The translations under genes and the position numbers were made by a program. A stretch of DNA of 64,000 nt from Luidia sarsii (lineage: Eukaryota > Echinodermata > Asteroidea > Paxillosida > Luidiidae), in contig OX465115.1 of NCBI GenBank assembly GCA_949987565.1, positions 15,809,242-15,873,241 on the forward strand. The letters are read 5' to 3'. Below, one piece after another: positions 24,001 to 39,000 of this stretch (position 1 is its first letter; each line of letters begins with the position of its first letter). Under the pieces are notes generated by a model that had not been told where the DNA came from, searched no databases, and saw only the letters and a list, made by a program, of their open reading frames with translations.

Positions 24001-27000
24001 ATCAGCCAATCATGACAATTCATGTTTCCCATTTTCAACCAATCACGGCTGTGTATCAGTCACTCATGACTATTCATGTTTTTCATTTTCAACCAATCAC
24101 AAATGGGTATCAGCCAATCATGACTATTCATGTTCCTCATTTTCAACCAATACAGGGTATATTTTTTCTACTCATAAATATTCATAGAGGTTTCACTTCG
24201 GACCGGAAATGAGCAAGAATTAGCCACTAATGACTATTCATTACCTGCTGTTTGTCATTCTCAGCTAATAGGAGGCTCTCATCCCGATCCCGTTGGATCA
24301 GTACAATCTCCTCCTCCATAGCCTCCTTCTCCTGCTCGTATTTGCCGACAAGTTCCTCGCGCTCCTGGTTGGCCTTGTGGACCAGTTCCTCCCTCTCACC
24401 TTCCAACTGCAGTCGGATGGTCTCCTGGTGAAGAAAAGGCAAAGCAAAGACAAACATGAAGTCCAAATGTCCAAAACGTTTTTCTGAGGGCCTGACATTT
24501 CCATCCTAGCAGGACCTTTCTCAAAGGCAGAAAATCTGTAAAATATGTCAAATTAAGCAATTTTCTCGCCAGGATTTGAATAAAAACATAGAATGGTGAG
24601 TAATTTCCAGCTGGGTTTACTGGGAAAAGCATGACTCAGGAGGCCGTTGAGAAGGAGGACCAGATGCTGTTGATGCATGCAGATTGTATAGGCATGGGTT
24701 TTAGTGACTTGCCTTTTCACGGGTTAGTCTCTCTGATTCCTCCTCATGCATCTGTTCCCGTTGCTTGAGGGCCAGCTGAGAGTCCCTCTCCCCTTGTAGC
24801 TGCTTCTGCTTGAGCAGGTCCAAGTCCTTGTCTCTCTTGGTCACCTCAATCTCCATCTCCTTCCGCACACGAGCCAGGTCAACTGTTAAAACAAATACCA
24901 CAGATAAAACATGATGTTTGCGTCAAGGAGAATGTAATTCAATGAGGGTTTGCCCTGCTCGAGGTTATCAGTGCTATGTGCTTATCCCGTCGAGCAGGGC
25001 AAATCCTCGAAACGTCGGGTCCTCTAACTTTTGAGAATATAACTCACTGAGGGACTGCCCTACCAGACTGCTACTTAACGCTGTAAGCTCAGCACTAAAC
25101 CCAACTGGGTAAAGCATTGAGCAGGATGTGTGCGTACCTGTGACAGCCTCCTTGGCTAGCTGTAGTTCCTGTACTTCTCCTTCTAGTTGCTCCTTCTTGT
25201 TCTCCAACTTGACCGCAGTCTGCTGCAGTTCGTACAGAGCTGTCTCCAGGCTGTCCTTGTCGCTGTTCAGCGCCGCTATCACCTGCAGGAACACAAGACC
25301 AATTTCAAAAAATGATCTTGGATGGGGTGAAGTTTGGGGACGACAAGTGATGTAAGTGACCAACAAAGTCATTTTCTGAAAATTACCGAAGGCCAATAAA
25401 TTATGCGACTGTGACTGAGCGCTTACGTGACTGAGAGATGCGATTGCGAGTTTCATGGCAGGGGTGCAGACGCCCTTAAGTTTTTAGGGTTTTAACCAAT
25501 AAAATTGAGCAGTTTGAGATACCAGGTTGAAAAAAAGAAAGAAAAAAAATCACGGCATTTCCAGAAATCTTACATTCCTGGGATGACAGAGTGGTTACAG
25601 CCTTTTTTTACTTACCTCACTCTGCGCACGGTTCTCTCTCTCAGCGGCCGTCAGCTGAACCACCAGACCTGCCTTGTCCTTAGTCAGCTCCTCCTTCTCC
25701 TTGGCCACACGGGCTATGTTGTCTGTCTGCTGCTCAAGGCCTCGCTGCGTCTTGAGCAGCTCCTCAGCCAGGGAGGACTTATGACGACTCACCTAGAGGT
25801 GGAGAGGAAGGAGTGCAAGAGGTTAGAGTGAGGCCTTGTTCATCACAGATCTACCTCCACCTCTCTCTATCTACAATCTATCTATAAGAAGCTGTCTCTT
25901 TAGGCCTCATCACGTCAAGAATGATTCCAACTTCCCTTAACCAGCCTACAGTATGAGACACCATCTGCATCTTCTGTGTGGCCCTCAATTCACACCCTCA
26001 ACCCACCTGTGAATAGCTGTCCTGGAGTTCAGCCCTGTCCCTGGTGACAGCCCTGAGGTCTTCCTCCAGCTGAGCCTTGCTGTGCTCCACCAAGGACAGG
26101 CTCTGGTCCAACCCCATCTTCTCCGTCTCCGTGTCCATCTTCTCGCTCTCAATGCGAGCCAGCTCCTCGCGGATGTTGGACTTCTCGTTCTCCAGGTGGC
26201 CTTTCTCCGAGGACAGGGCCTGCTTGTCACCCTCCAGCTGAACGGTTGACAGGAGGTGAGGGGAGAGAGGAGTCAATAAAGGTCCAGGAAGTGACAGGCG
26301 GTGAGACAGAGAGTGAAGGAGAGAGGAGGGAGTACACTCAATGCATCTATAGCCAGGATTAGCCAGGATTGAAGAGGATGCTATATTCTAGATGGTTACC
26401 TGCATGATGATCTTATTCAGCTCTATCTTGTCCTGACCCAGACCCTCGTTGAGAGCCTGCATCTTGAGCAGGGCGTCCCTCAGGCTGGCATCCTCCGTCT
26501 TGATCTTGTTCAACTCCACCTCCAGCTCAGCTCGCTGCAGCTCAGCACGAGACAGAGCCGCACCTGAGATCACCCCAAGAAACAAAGAAATAATGATTTA
26601 CAGATGAATGGGGAAGGAGGAGTAGGTGGAGTAGGTGGAGGAGGAGGAGGAGGAGGAGCATGAGAAGGAGGAGGAGGAGGAGGAGGAGGAGGAGGAGGAG
26701 GAGGAGGAGGAGGAGGAGGAGGAGGAGGAGGAGGAGGAGGAGGAGGAGGAGGAGGAGGAGGAGGAGGAGGAGGAGGAGGAGGAGGAGGAGGAGGGGGAGG
26801 AGGAGGAGGAGGAGGAGGAGGAGGAGGAGGAGGAGGAGGAGGAGGAGGAGGAGGAGGAGGAAGAGGAGGAGGAGGAGGAGGAGGAGGAGCAGGAGGAGCA
26901 GGAGCAGGAGGAGGAGGAGGAGAAGGAGGGGGGAGGATGGCAACTCACCAATCTCAGCCTTTTCTTGATCCAGGACCTCCTTCTCCAGTGTGGCCTTGTT

Positions 27001-30000
27001 CAAGGCTTCTTTCAGGCTAACCATCTCCTCCTTCAGCGTGGAGTTCTTCCCCTCCATCTGTTCCAGGAGCTTATGGCTGAGAGGTAGGGACAAAGCAAAC
27101 CAACCACAGGGTGACCAACAAGTGGCAGAGATTCCACACAATCCTAACTCACTGACTGGTGCATTGATTTGTGATATGTAAACCACATCACCAACAAATA
27201 TTCAAGACTGGCAGTTGGGTGAGGTAAGTCACCAGATCATGATGATCAAGTTGAGTGAGTTGACTAGGCAGACCTCTCTCACATTGCACATTGATGAAAT
27301 TATCATGAGTCTGGATTTTACCGCATGGACAGAGATCTCAGTCTGCAATACCTAGCTCTGACATGCTGGCAGCATTAGGCTATGACCCACACTCATGACA
27401 AGACCCAAATCTAACCAACAATTTCCACCACTTCAGGACCTTTCTAGAAGGCATTCTCAAAGGTCCTGCGAGGGATGAAATGTCAGGCTGTCTGTATTTT
27501 TTAGATTTCCATTTTGCTGATGTACGTGAGTGAGCAGTTTTGGTCTCACTATTAGATCTAATCTCTCATGAGTAGCGTACCTCCACAGAGGCCTGCACTC
27601 ACCTCCTCTCTATTTCCTTCTTCTGACGTCCCATGTCCTTCTCCCGATCGTCTCTCTCATCCTCCAGGCCGTCACGTTGTCGTTGGAGCTCAGCGTTGGC
27701 CGACTGGATGCGTTCATTCTCAGTGTTCAGGGCCTCAATCTGCTCGTTGAGTGATCGGCGTAGATTCTCCAGAGCTGACTTCTCACTGAAAACATCAATC
27801 ACACGATTGAATTTATCATTTAATCATTCATTCATTCAGTTAGTCAGTCAATTAATCAATTGATCTCAAGAGCCGACTTCTCACTGAAAACATCAATCAG
27901 ACGATTGATTTATTAAATTTTCTATTATTTATCGGCCAGTCAGTCAGTCAATTAATTAATCAATTGATCTAGAAATCAGTCCATGAATGAATGAATCGAT
28001 TGGTCAATCAATCAACATGTCAATCAATGAATCAATCAACCACAAAATCAAATTACCCAATTAACCATCCAATCACTCACTTTGGCAATCAATGAACTAG
28101 CATACCAGCTAACCAACCACCAAACCACTTAAACCAATCAATCACTACAGTAACCAAATCTATAATGTCAGTGACTGCTGAGTTTAAGCTTCATCTAGCT
28201 AGCCTTGTGTCATGTACAATGCCAAGCCAATGGATGAAGGCTTTGCAGTCATAGCAAGCTGTAGCCACAGCCATTCATCAGACAATTTGCCCTCACCTTC
28301 CAGTTGCCTCCAGGGAGTTCCTGAGCCTGTCTCTGTCCCTGCGGATGTCGTCTGCTTGGCGGTTGGCCGTCTCGATGTCGTCCTTGAGTACCTGGATGGT
28401 GCGCTCCAGATGCTTGTGGTCAGTGTCTCCTTGATCCGTCTGCTTCCTCAGGGCGGTCACCTGCTCCTTAGAGGCAGACAGCTTCATCTTCAACTCCTGA
28501 GGAAAGATTGGAGGACAAAGAACACAGATTAACAACTAGAAAAATCATACAAAATGGTACAAAATATCTAACTGACTTTAATGACCAAAAATGTGAAATC
28601 TGAAAATTGTAGAGGGGCTGACATCTCAATCCTAGAAGGACCTTTCTCAGAGGCAGAATGACCAGGACCATTCCTTGTCATTCCTAGGTCCTCCTAGGAT
28701 TGCAATGTAGGTAGGCGTATTACCATGGAGTGCAGGTAGATACCTGGACTTGTGGCTTTTCTAAGAGCAACCACGCTCATTCTTGAAAGAGGTTATCTGC
28801 ACGATACCGTGTCACTGAAATTTTTCTCTGATTTTTTCTTTTTCGATGGGACATCGGGGTAGGAGGTCAACTGTGATCCTCTCCAAAGACTGTGGATTCA
28901 TTGTACATGTTCTACAATCAAGGATGAGGAATCTTGGATGGACCATCAGGACTCACCTGGACTTGGAGCTGTCGTTTCTGCAGGGCGGCCTGCACCGCGG
29001 AGAACGTAGACTCGGCAAAGGCGGGGGACCGGGTACGTGAGGGAGACAGGCTGCGTCGCGTGGGCGACTTGGCGCGACGGGGAGAGGGGGACCGGTGAAG
29101 GGAGTAGGGCCGGCCGGGGGAGGGAGTACGTCTGAACAAGGGAATGAAAACAACGCAGGAAATGAGATACAAGCACTGCCAAATTGGTTACCAAATTTGG
29201 ATAAACTCAAAAACTTTATAGGGTATGATTTCAATCCTATCAGACCCTTTCTCGAAGGCAGAGAAAGCGTCCAGCTAGATACATCAGGCCCTCAAAGGTT
29301 TTGAGATTTGCTTTGAATGAAAATTAAGCCAGTAAGCAGAAATAATTAAAGATTGAAAGATTAAATCTATCATACAAAATTTTAAAGGTTTATCAGAAAT
29401 AGAAAAATTGACAAAGACATTTTTGACTGAATCGGGATGGTTGAATTACTTCTGACTGGCACCCCCACCCCGGGTAAGACTAGTTCACAATTTGGGAAGG
29501 CCACCATCTAAGGGCTGGATAGCTCAGATGGGAAGAGCACTGGTACGTTAATCCAAAGGTCTTGGGTTCAAGTCCCGGTCCAGTCAAAATTTTCTTTGCC
29601 AATTTGTTAAAAAAATTCTCTGTCAGTTTTTCCATGGTTTGTTTATCTGAAATGACAGAGTGCTAAAGAGTTGAAGAGTCCAAGAGTTGGTCTGCAGATC
29701 TCACCTCATGGGAGTGGACTTGGAGTAGGGGGAGGGCAGGCTGAAGTCAGACACCAGCCCGTTCTCCGGTAGACCTTCGCCGTTAGCGTCCACGTCCACC
29801 GTGCCTGAGACATCTGCATCCTGGATGACGACCTGGGCGATGTCCCGCAGTGCCGTGTGCAGCGCCTCGCATTCCTCCCGCAGTAGATGCAACGACTCGT
29901 TCTGCTCCGTCTCTAGCTGGGATGACGGGGGCGGGGCCTGCTGGAAGGAGGCCTCGGTGTGACTGGACTCCAGGGGCTGGGCCTGTGAGGGCGACAGACT

Positions 30001-33000
30001 GACGCGGCTGATGCTGGTGGCCGTGGCTGATGCGTTGCGAAGCTGGTTTTCCTTCTCGGCCAGTAGAATCTTGTACTTCTCGTTGGCGACGGTCAGCTCA
30101 TTGATTCTGTCAGTAAAAAAAAATGCAAAATAATAAATATATTTTTATATTTAATAACTGTAAAATATAATGGCATTAGAAAATGGCAAAGAAAACTATG
30201 ACTTGACTGGGACTTGAACCTGAGACGTCTGGTTTTGCAAACCAGGAGTCTTACCATCTGACTGCTGCTTAGACAGCGGCCTTCCCAATTAGTCAAGTGT
30301 TAAATGAAGTAAAACAGAATACGCTTTGCCCGTACAATGTAGTATTCTCTTCTCTTCGTTATAAGTGGCAAATGGGAGGAAAACTGGCTATCCAAGGCCT
30401 GTATGAAGGCAAGGAAATTTAAAGAGTTTAAATCAGCTCTCCACTGGAATTCTCCAATCGGCCAACCAATTGCCCTTAGGAGTTCTACATCCACCAAGAG
30501 AAGAGTTTCAATTAACCAAGCATTCTCCACTCAGTCATCCAATCGCCCTCAGAGTCCAGCACCCACCTGGTGTTCAGCTCTGTCTTCTCTGCATCACCCC
30601 TGGCCTGTATGTCCAGCAGCTCCTTAACCTTGTCCCTCAGCTGCTGCTCCAGACGAAGTCTCTCCAATTGCTCCTGCTCCAGACGAACCGTGGAGCCGGT
30701 CTCTGCTGTGCGCAGGTTGGTGTTCAGGCTGAGGCATGCTGAGTGGAGGTTACGTGAGGCACGGGTCATCTCAGCTCGCATCTGGGCCATGTCCCTGTGT
30801 GCAGAGTGGAGGGAAGTGTAGTCAAAAATCAGTCACAAGTATGCCCTTTTTTAAGATCACATTTTTCAAAAACATGAAATATGACATGGATGTCAATGTA
30901 TACTATTTTGAGTTCAATAACCGGACAAAAAAGCTTAAACCGCAAAAAAGCTGGAATTAAAAAGTTCCTGAACTTTTATACAGAGCAGGTACACAAAGAG
31001 GTTGAAATTCAGAGTAAAAGTCGGCAAAAAATAAAAATAAAAATAATAATAATAATAATTAAAAAAAATAATAATAAAAAAAATCAGCTAAAAAAGCCGA
31101 GTTCTCATACCCCTGAATAAATGATGATGATTTACATGGTGTCGCAGCAAAACATTCCACTTTGACAAAATAAATTGAGTGAATTTGTATGAAGAGCCAT
31201 CAGTTTACCGTTCTGTGGCCGTCTTCATCTCACTGAATCCACGCCGGAAACCGACCACGTTGCGCCAAACTGCAAGCAGACGACTGTGCTCATTGTTGAA
31301 GTAGTCATTGAAGGACTGCAGGGGAGAGGTGAGGAACAAGACACAGTAAGACCATCAGGGAGACATTGGCAATACCGACATAAACAATCCAACAGAGTGA
31401 GGAGGCTTGACACTTGGAGTGCTAGGAGCACGGTGCGCTTAGTACCAATGTGAGACATGTTTTAGCTGCCTTTCCATGGAGTTTGTGCATCATGCATGAA
31501 CGACTCAGTCAACCGACACGAGATGCTACTGAACTCTACTAGGATTGTACAGCATTGTAGGAAATGTGGAGATTTCAACAATCTTGCCGTAACTTACACC
31601 ACATTGTAAGACAATGAGTGATGCACTTAAACACTTAAACGATACGATCTACCCCACTTACAACGGGTTAGCCATTGTAAGTGGAATTAAGATGGATCGT
31701 AAAGATCTGTGGCTTGTGGCACTGGATTGATTTGCCGATAATTCTACAATTGGCTTGATAGTCTAAACTCCTACCTTCTCCTCCTCCCTCCAATCCCTCT
31801 CCCTGGCTTCCAGCTCATCCTGGGACTTAGTCAGGTCTTCGGTCAGCCTTGAGATGTCGCTGGTCAGGTGCTGGTTGGCCGTAGAGGATTGGTCAAGCTG
31901 CTCCCTCAGAATGGAGTTCACATGGGCCAGGCTGGAGCTCCTACAGACATAGACACCAACAGATATAGCTCCGTGAGAAAAACCACCGCTCAATAAAATA
32001 CAACAGACTTTCTCCACACCTTCTAAGGTACACTTGGCATGGATTAATTGGCTGAGTTGAGATTGGTAATGATTGGGATTAGACAGAGAGGGACTCTCTA
32101 CGGCACTGTGAGATTGGTAATGATTGGAATTAGACAGGGAGGGACTCTCTATGGCACTGTGCCGCTGATGTAACCAAGATTGATCAAAATACCTGCAGTC
32201 ATTTTCATTATCCGTCGCACACTTCTGCATACTGTAGTGGATTTCATCGAACCCATCGTAACTTACGATCAATCCCAAGACAATGGGTGATGCACAGAAA
32301 CCCATTTCAGCTTACGATGGGTTATCCATCGTAGGGTGAGTTACGATGCATCGTAAGGCTAAAAGAAATCCAGCCCTGGTCAGATGGAGCCAAGTTTCAG
32401 TTCAGGGTAAAATTGGAAGAAAAAAAAACAAAAAAAAAAAACCAAACCCCCAAATCCCCCCCCCAAAAAAAAACCAGAAAAAAAGAAGAAAAAAAAACCG
32501 TTCATTTTTCTATTAAGCTATTGATTCTTGTCCTTATTTCATTTCTTTTAGCCCTCACCTCGAGTGGCCTTTTGGACCTTGTGTTGGGCGACTTTAAAAA
32601 TGAAAACATGTTGTTGGGGAAGGGACAGGAAGGGTTTGAGTGTGTGATGCTCTTTAAGAGAGGGGCAGGCAAGTACCTCTGCTGTTCCTCTTCCAGCTTG
32701 AGCAGAGCGTTCTCCAGGTCAGAGGAGTGCTCCTCCTCCCTCAGCTTCAGTTGAGACTCGGCTGTCTCTAGCTGGCTCTGTAGTGAGTCTGTGGTACTGC
32801 GCAGCTGCAGACAAAGAGCAAGTCCAACAAACATCAAACAACATTCACCACGGCCATTTTCTTAGGTCTCTTGTCAAAAAGATCATCGGTTGAGTGCCGG
32901 TTGAATTCATCCGACCGATAAAATTAAAAAATTAAAAAATTCCCCCGGTAATAAAATATCCCCCGGTAGAAAGCCGATTGTACTGGACTCTGGGGTGAAA

Positions 33001-36000
33001 AATACACGATGGCTATCCGATGGAAACGACATCGGACGGGTCAAATCATCTGATACCCAACCGATGATCTTTTTGACAAGAGGCCTTACCCCCAGAAATT
33101 GTTTCAAGAAATTCCCAAGTTTGTTTTCCCTTTTCTTTGTTAATGGAAAAGCAGTGAGAAAAACAGCAACGTAAATTGGACTGATGCTGATATACGCACT
33201 GTATATAAAATGGACGAGGGGTATGGGAGGTGAAGTAATGCTTACCGAGTATTGGTTCTGCTCATTTTCAGCCACTCTTTCCTGCAGTTGTGTCTCCAGC
33301 TCTCCACATTTTCTCTTGTACTGCAAAACCTGCAGAACAAATCACAGCAGTTTTGTCAACTCTCCAAACCTGGGCAAGATTTGAAATTCTTTATCATTTC
33401 TTATTTTTCTTATCTACCTGTACAGCATACAGTAATTGGTAGGAGGTGATGTTTTGACCCTGGCAGGACCTGTCTCAGGCAGAGGGACCTTGCTTCCTTT
33501 TAAGAGAGGTCCTGCTCAGATCCAATTTTTTTTTCAAGGAGGAGTTCGGCTTTGGAGTTACAGGCTCTCATCGGAGCCATAATCCTCAAAAGAGATTTTT
33601 TGTTTTTAATTGAAACAATTTTGCCCAAACCCAAGACTCAAGATGGCTTAAATGTTCCAGCCAACTTTCCATCTCACGGATGAGGTTGTTCAATTTGATT
33701 CATGGTGTAAAAACAGCAGTTGAGCCTGCAACGAGCCCATGCCAGCATTGCTGTTATGGAGTTTTTAGGGTTGCAATGACACCGTTGAGTGTGCATAGGA
33801 CCACCTTAGTGGATATGAAATAATTCTTTACCATTTTCAAACCGAAATGGGTTTTGTATCCCGGTCATTAAATCGTAGAGTAAACGTGATGCATGTGTGT
33901 AATCCCTACCTTGGCTTGCAGCTTCTGCACAAGCTGTGCCTGCCGCTGCTGGCCGTCCTGGTAAGCCTGCAGCTTACGCTTGTAGTTGGAGTGCTCATCT
34001 TCAAGCTTGCGTCGCAGCTCCACGTTCTGCGAGACCAGCGACCGATTCTGCTCCTCTCTCTCCCGCTCCACGCCGGCGTCCGACTTGTACGAGCTCTCCA
34101 GCTGCTCAGGAACGGGAGGGAAGAGGGGAAAGTTATCAGCATTGCACGCACAGCCTTACTCTCAAATTCACAGCAGAGGCAACCAGGTGCTAAACTACAC
34201 AAGGGAAGAATCTGTGATTGAGATGATCCTGCTAAAGACGCTCCTGAAATCAGAGTAGAGGAATGTGATCAGATTATTGAGCATGACGTGACAGACCCGG
34301 GGTGAGATAAGTGAGTGGAATCCACTGAGGCAAGTAGGACATCTGATGTTTGATTTTAATCACCGATGAAACCTGTAACTTTGGAACACACATCATTACA
34401 ATGAAATATAAAACGAGACTGTCCATGTACATGTACTGTCTATAAGCTCTGCTTCTCCATGGCTGCATTCAAGGATGTACCGTATGGTTTATAAAAAGAA
34501 AATCAAAACTACTCTATGTATAATGTGATACTGTAAAAATAAAATGAATGAATGAATACAAGGCTACTGTTCAATGTGCAACAAAAACAATCCTATCAAA
34601 TCCAAACAATCCTACTGTCTAGTACATGTACCTTCTTCATACATACAGTACATGTACATGTATGTAAACATTATGCATGCACTGCAGTGTACAGTACTTC
34701 ACGCATGCATGTACTGTACAGTAGCTATGGCACTTCAGTGCTATTACATGTAGACATGTATACAAATTACAGTGCAGTGTAGCATACATTGTACATGTAC
34801 ACTGTACATGTACAAGTACATGTAATGTACAGTATGCAGTGTTTCCATGGCACATGAACCAAGAACTCCAGACAACAACGCTGATGGTCAATTGTACTAA
34901 TTGCTAATCTTTACTAACTGTTGATCCCTATGTTGGTGCAACAGTGCTCAGCTAATCAGGATGGATAATCCCTTGAGCACACGGAGGGTGGAGTGGATTA
35001 GTGGCAGGTAATCTGACTATAGCAGGACCCAAACATGCAGTGGAATCCTATTAGCCTTGCTGGGCTCAGTGGGCCATGCCACTCCCATGGAGACCAGGAT
35101 TATGGTGACCATCACAACAGAGTGTGACACCAAGGAGGTATTACCGGTAGGCCAGCCCACGGAGGAATCAGAAGGCGAGCCTAATACCCCCTTGGTGACA
35201 CTAACAGAGATGACATTTCTGTTCCCCAAAACTTGCCACACAAATGCTCTTGCACTGACTGCAATAAAAGGTACAGCCCACTACATGTACATTACTATGA
35301 GCGCAAGTTATTTTCACAACTTGTGTCACTCTGCCTTTGAGAAAGGTCCTGCTAGGATTGAAACGTTGGGCCCACTAAATTTTGAAACTTATGTTATTTC
35401 TTGTTTATTCACTCAGTGTGGTTCATGTACACGCCGTTGTACTTTCACTGTTGTTGTATTACATTACATCATGATTACATTCACTTTTACACACATGTAC
35501 ACTGTGTACCTAGTAGATATCCATTACTGTATTACATAAACATGTGTAGTGCATGTGACTCTACTCAACCCTGTTTGTTATGAGCTGTTTTTTGGTCATT
35601 GCTACAAAGGGCTCAGGAACAAAGACTTAAAAATTGTTAGGAGGAGCCATTTTTCATTCAATAATGAACATATTAATACACACAAATTAAAGGGTGTGCA
35701 GTAAAAAATTGATGTACAGAGTACAGATGCAGTTAACCCTAACCCTAGCAAACCTTCAAAATCATGTGTTTGATTTGTGGTGTTAGCATTAATGAACAAA
35801 GTAAAGGAATACTAGTAAGGGTAAGAGAATGGTTAAATCATCAAGGAATGAGTTGAGTCAAGGAGTGAGGTGAGATCTATGACTGCCTGGGGATGCCTAC
35901 ATAGCTCTCACCAACCCAACGCCAGACACTGTCACATGGCTACATCAGCTGCGTGAAATTGTATAGTGCTCAGCAAATCATACAAAAGAAGAAGAAGTTG

Positions 36001-39000
36001 AGTCACAGCACGACCAGCCACTGGTCTCAAAGGAGTCCAGTCACCTCATCCGTGTCGCAGCTCCGATCCATGGTGCTGACACCAGTCCCCTTGCTAGCTC
36101 CCTCATCCTCCACCTCCTCCTCCTCCTCCTCTAACAGCGCCTCAAACCCTTCCCCGATACCCTTGACGTCTGAGGACCTACGGCGGTCAGACTGGGTGTA
36201 GGAGAAGCGGCGGGTTGGTGGTGAGTACTCAGAGTGTCGGCGACGGTGACGACGGCCTTGGCCGTACTTGTGCAGGAGGTGAGCCAGTTCCTGGTCAAAG
36301 GCCTCGCTGGTGGCTAGCTCCAGCTTGTGCTCGCCTGACCGGATCAGATCCTCCCACTGATGTGCCCGCAGGAGTTAACAGCCAAGCAAACGGAGAATAG
36401 AAACCTGACTTAGGGTACGTTTACACGAGTACTGTAGCTAACTTCACTGCTAAGGTAACTTCACTGCTTACACAACCACTGGCACAGAGACAACTATCTT
36501 ACACTGGTCATAGATGTTCACACCAAGGCCTATGTACAGTACATACTGATGTGAATTGTGTGGTTGACACAAGATTTAAGCAACTTCTGAAGCTATGTAC
36601 AGTGTACTTACGTAATCTACCTCTGAATCTATCCCTGCACCTAATAATAAATAGCGAACTATAGAAATCCTAATCAAAAACCCTTTTGTGAACTACTGTA
36701 CTGTACAATTATGATGCTACTGCTAGCACAATACTGGACCTACACTGTACATGTACACACATGTAACAGATGTGTTGTAATGGAGCAGATACAATTGGAC
36801 TCTTTCAGGAGTATGAAGAATCATGCACGGATGTAAAATTTGACGCTATTCTATGTCTGCCTACAACTGAGCAAGAGCTTCATTCAGGCAATTTTGACAC
36901 AAGTGCAAGACCACTAAATAGTAAATATTTACCAGTGTTTGATAGACTGATGGATAGATGGATGTAGAACTGTATGTGGATAGATGAATTCAGATTCTAC
37001 ATTTAATTCTTGAGGTTTGTACCTTTTGATAATCTATGTACATTCAAAATAAACTCCCTAATGTTTGTCTTTATAGGACCCCAAAACATGAACCTTGAAT
37101 AATTCTTAAACTTTTCAGCGCATTGAATCACAGAAAAGAGAAAAATATCTTTATCCAAGTGAAGTGCTGTACTGCATTTACAAATACTAATAATGTGCAC
37201 ATATGTGTACCAGGTACACATTATTTTACAGATAGTAAACACTGTACTATCCTATAAAGAGACTAGCTAAGCAGTATCATGAAATGTCCATGTAGGGTGG
37301 AGACACTGCTTGATTAAATACTCAGAGTAAGCATTAAGTCTGGGTTCTATACTACGCTATACAGTACACTGATGGCACTACACTCCTACGTGTACACTAA
37401 GCACTGAGCCCTAGAGCAGTTTAAACCCATGGTTCTACTTGCTTGATGCACCCGGTTCTTCACATATCCTGGGTCCTTGTTTGACATCCTCAAAGGCAGG
37501 GTTTTAATCCCTCATTCCAGACAAAAACCAGCCTGAGAACAATCTCCTCTGATAGCTATTGCTGCACTAAAACCCAGAAACAGCAAAGAAACTTCTCAGG
37601 ACATTCTTCACACATCGACAATCCTTCAGACCGGCAAAGACGACGCGACCTTAAAAGTACCGACCTCTATCCACAACAGGGAAGACGGGATAAAACCCAA
37701 TGGGAAAACAGCGTCTTAGGAGTCAATAGGAACTCAATACTATTGATTATGGTAATAAGGAAACTATAAAAGAACGATTTGTACTGAGCAGCTTTCACAA
37801 AAAGCAGGCTTGCAAGAGACAGACACTGACATTATGAATATTTACAATTATCAAAACCTTTTCCATTTTGTGTATAGCTAGCTTTAATGTAATTTGATTT
37901 CCTGAAGAAGAGACAAACAAGGTGCCTGAGTATTGACAATAGCCTGGGTAAACAGTCCAGACCCCAGTGGTGGTGACAATAGCTAAAGCAAAGGGCACTT
38001 GAGAGGCTGGCTGCCAGGCTATAGCATCACTCACTCACTCACAGGTAGCGTCCCTTATTCATATTCAAAAGGCAAGGTCATTCATATGGAAATCAGGTGT
38101 CACTATACACCAGTGGAGGGCCATGGTCTATGGTCATGCCTCCAGGGGGTACCAGGGGGGGGGGGGGTACTAGGCATAAGGCTGGCCTCTCCAAGGGTGA
38201 GTTTGTTTCGCTGAGGGGGGTGGGGTAAGGGTTAGTCAACTGTGAGGAGTTGAATGAGCGCATGTAATTGGATTTCTTTTAGATTGAGGTCTCAGCTCTC
38301 CAAATCTCTCTAATCCTACAAGCACTACAAAGGCAGTGAGTGTTGCACATGAGCAAACATGCTGTCAGCTCAGTGTACATCAAGCATCATTTAGAGTCAC
38401 GCTAATTCCTAAAGTCATTTTGAGGGCCATGGGCCAAAACCTCAAAGCTAAGAAAACAACTTGAAATTCAACTCTCCCAAGTTTTTTATCAAGTCAGAAC
38501 TGTTTTTTTTTCTTCTTTCAAATGTAAACAGAAAAACTAGTACCACGTACAAATGTATGTTCATATTTGATTGACACAACAACCCATCAAAGACTAGCTG
38601 ACTACAATGTATTTGGGAAGACAACCATCTAGGCACTGGATACAAGTTGCTCAGACGGCAAGAGAGCTGGTACACAAAACCAGAGGTCTTGCGTTCAAAT
38701 CCCGGTCCAGTTAAACTATTCTTTACCATTTCTCAACTTTGCAATCAGTTTTCAACTATTAGTCAAACTAGCAAACCAAACCAATACCTATCAAACAAAC
38801 AAGTATCATTACAAGAAAGTGGACTATTGAGATGTGGGAGACAAATTAAACTTCTAAATTAAATTCCTCTCTGGCTCTTTTTCTTCAGACAATCCATCCC
38901 CCCCTGGGGGAGTCTGGGTTCCCGCTGTATCAGGCTACAACTGTTTGATGTAACCAGGGCAATAATAACAACACAGAGTGACCAGGAGGCTTGTACCATA

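Noticed and set aside
26598..27186. Poly-Glu, poly-Arg, poly-Ser and poly-Leu frames
   Set aside because: Translation of the (GGA)n intron tract. The true exons on either side use normal splice sites.
34600..34860. Dense TACATGTAC motifs as a possible regulatory cluster
   Set aside because: The same motif is common through the AT-rich introns and intergenic DNA of this window, so nothing singles this cluster out.
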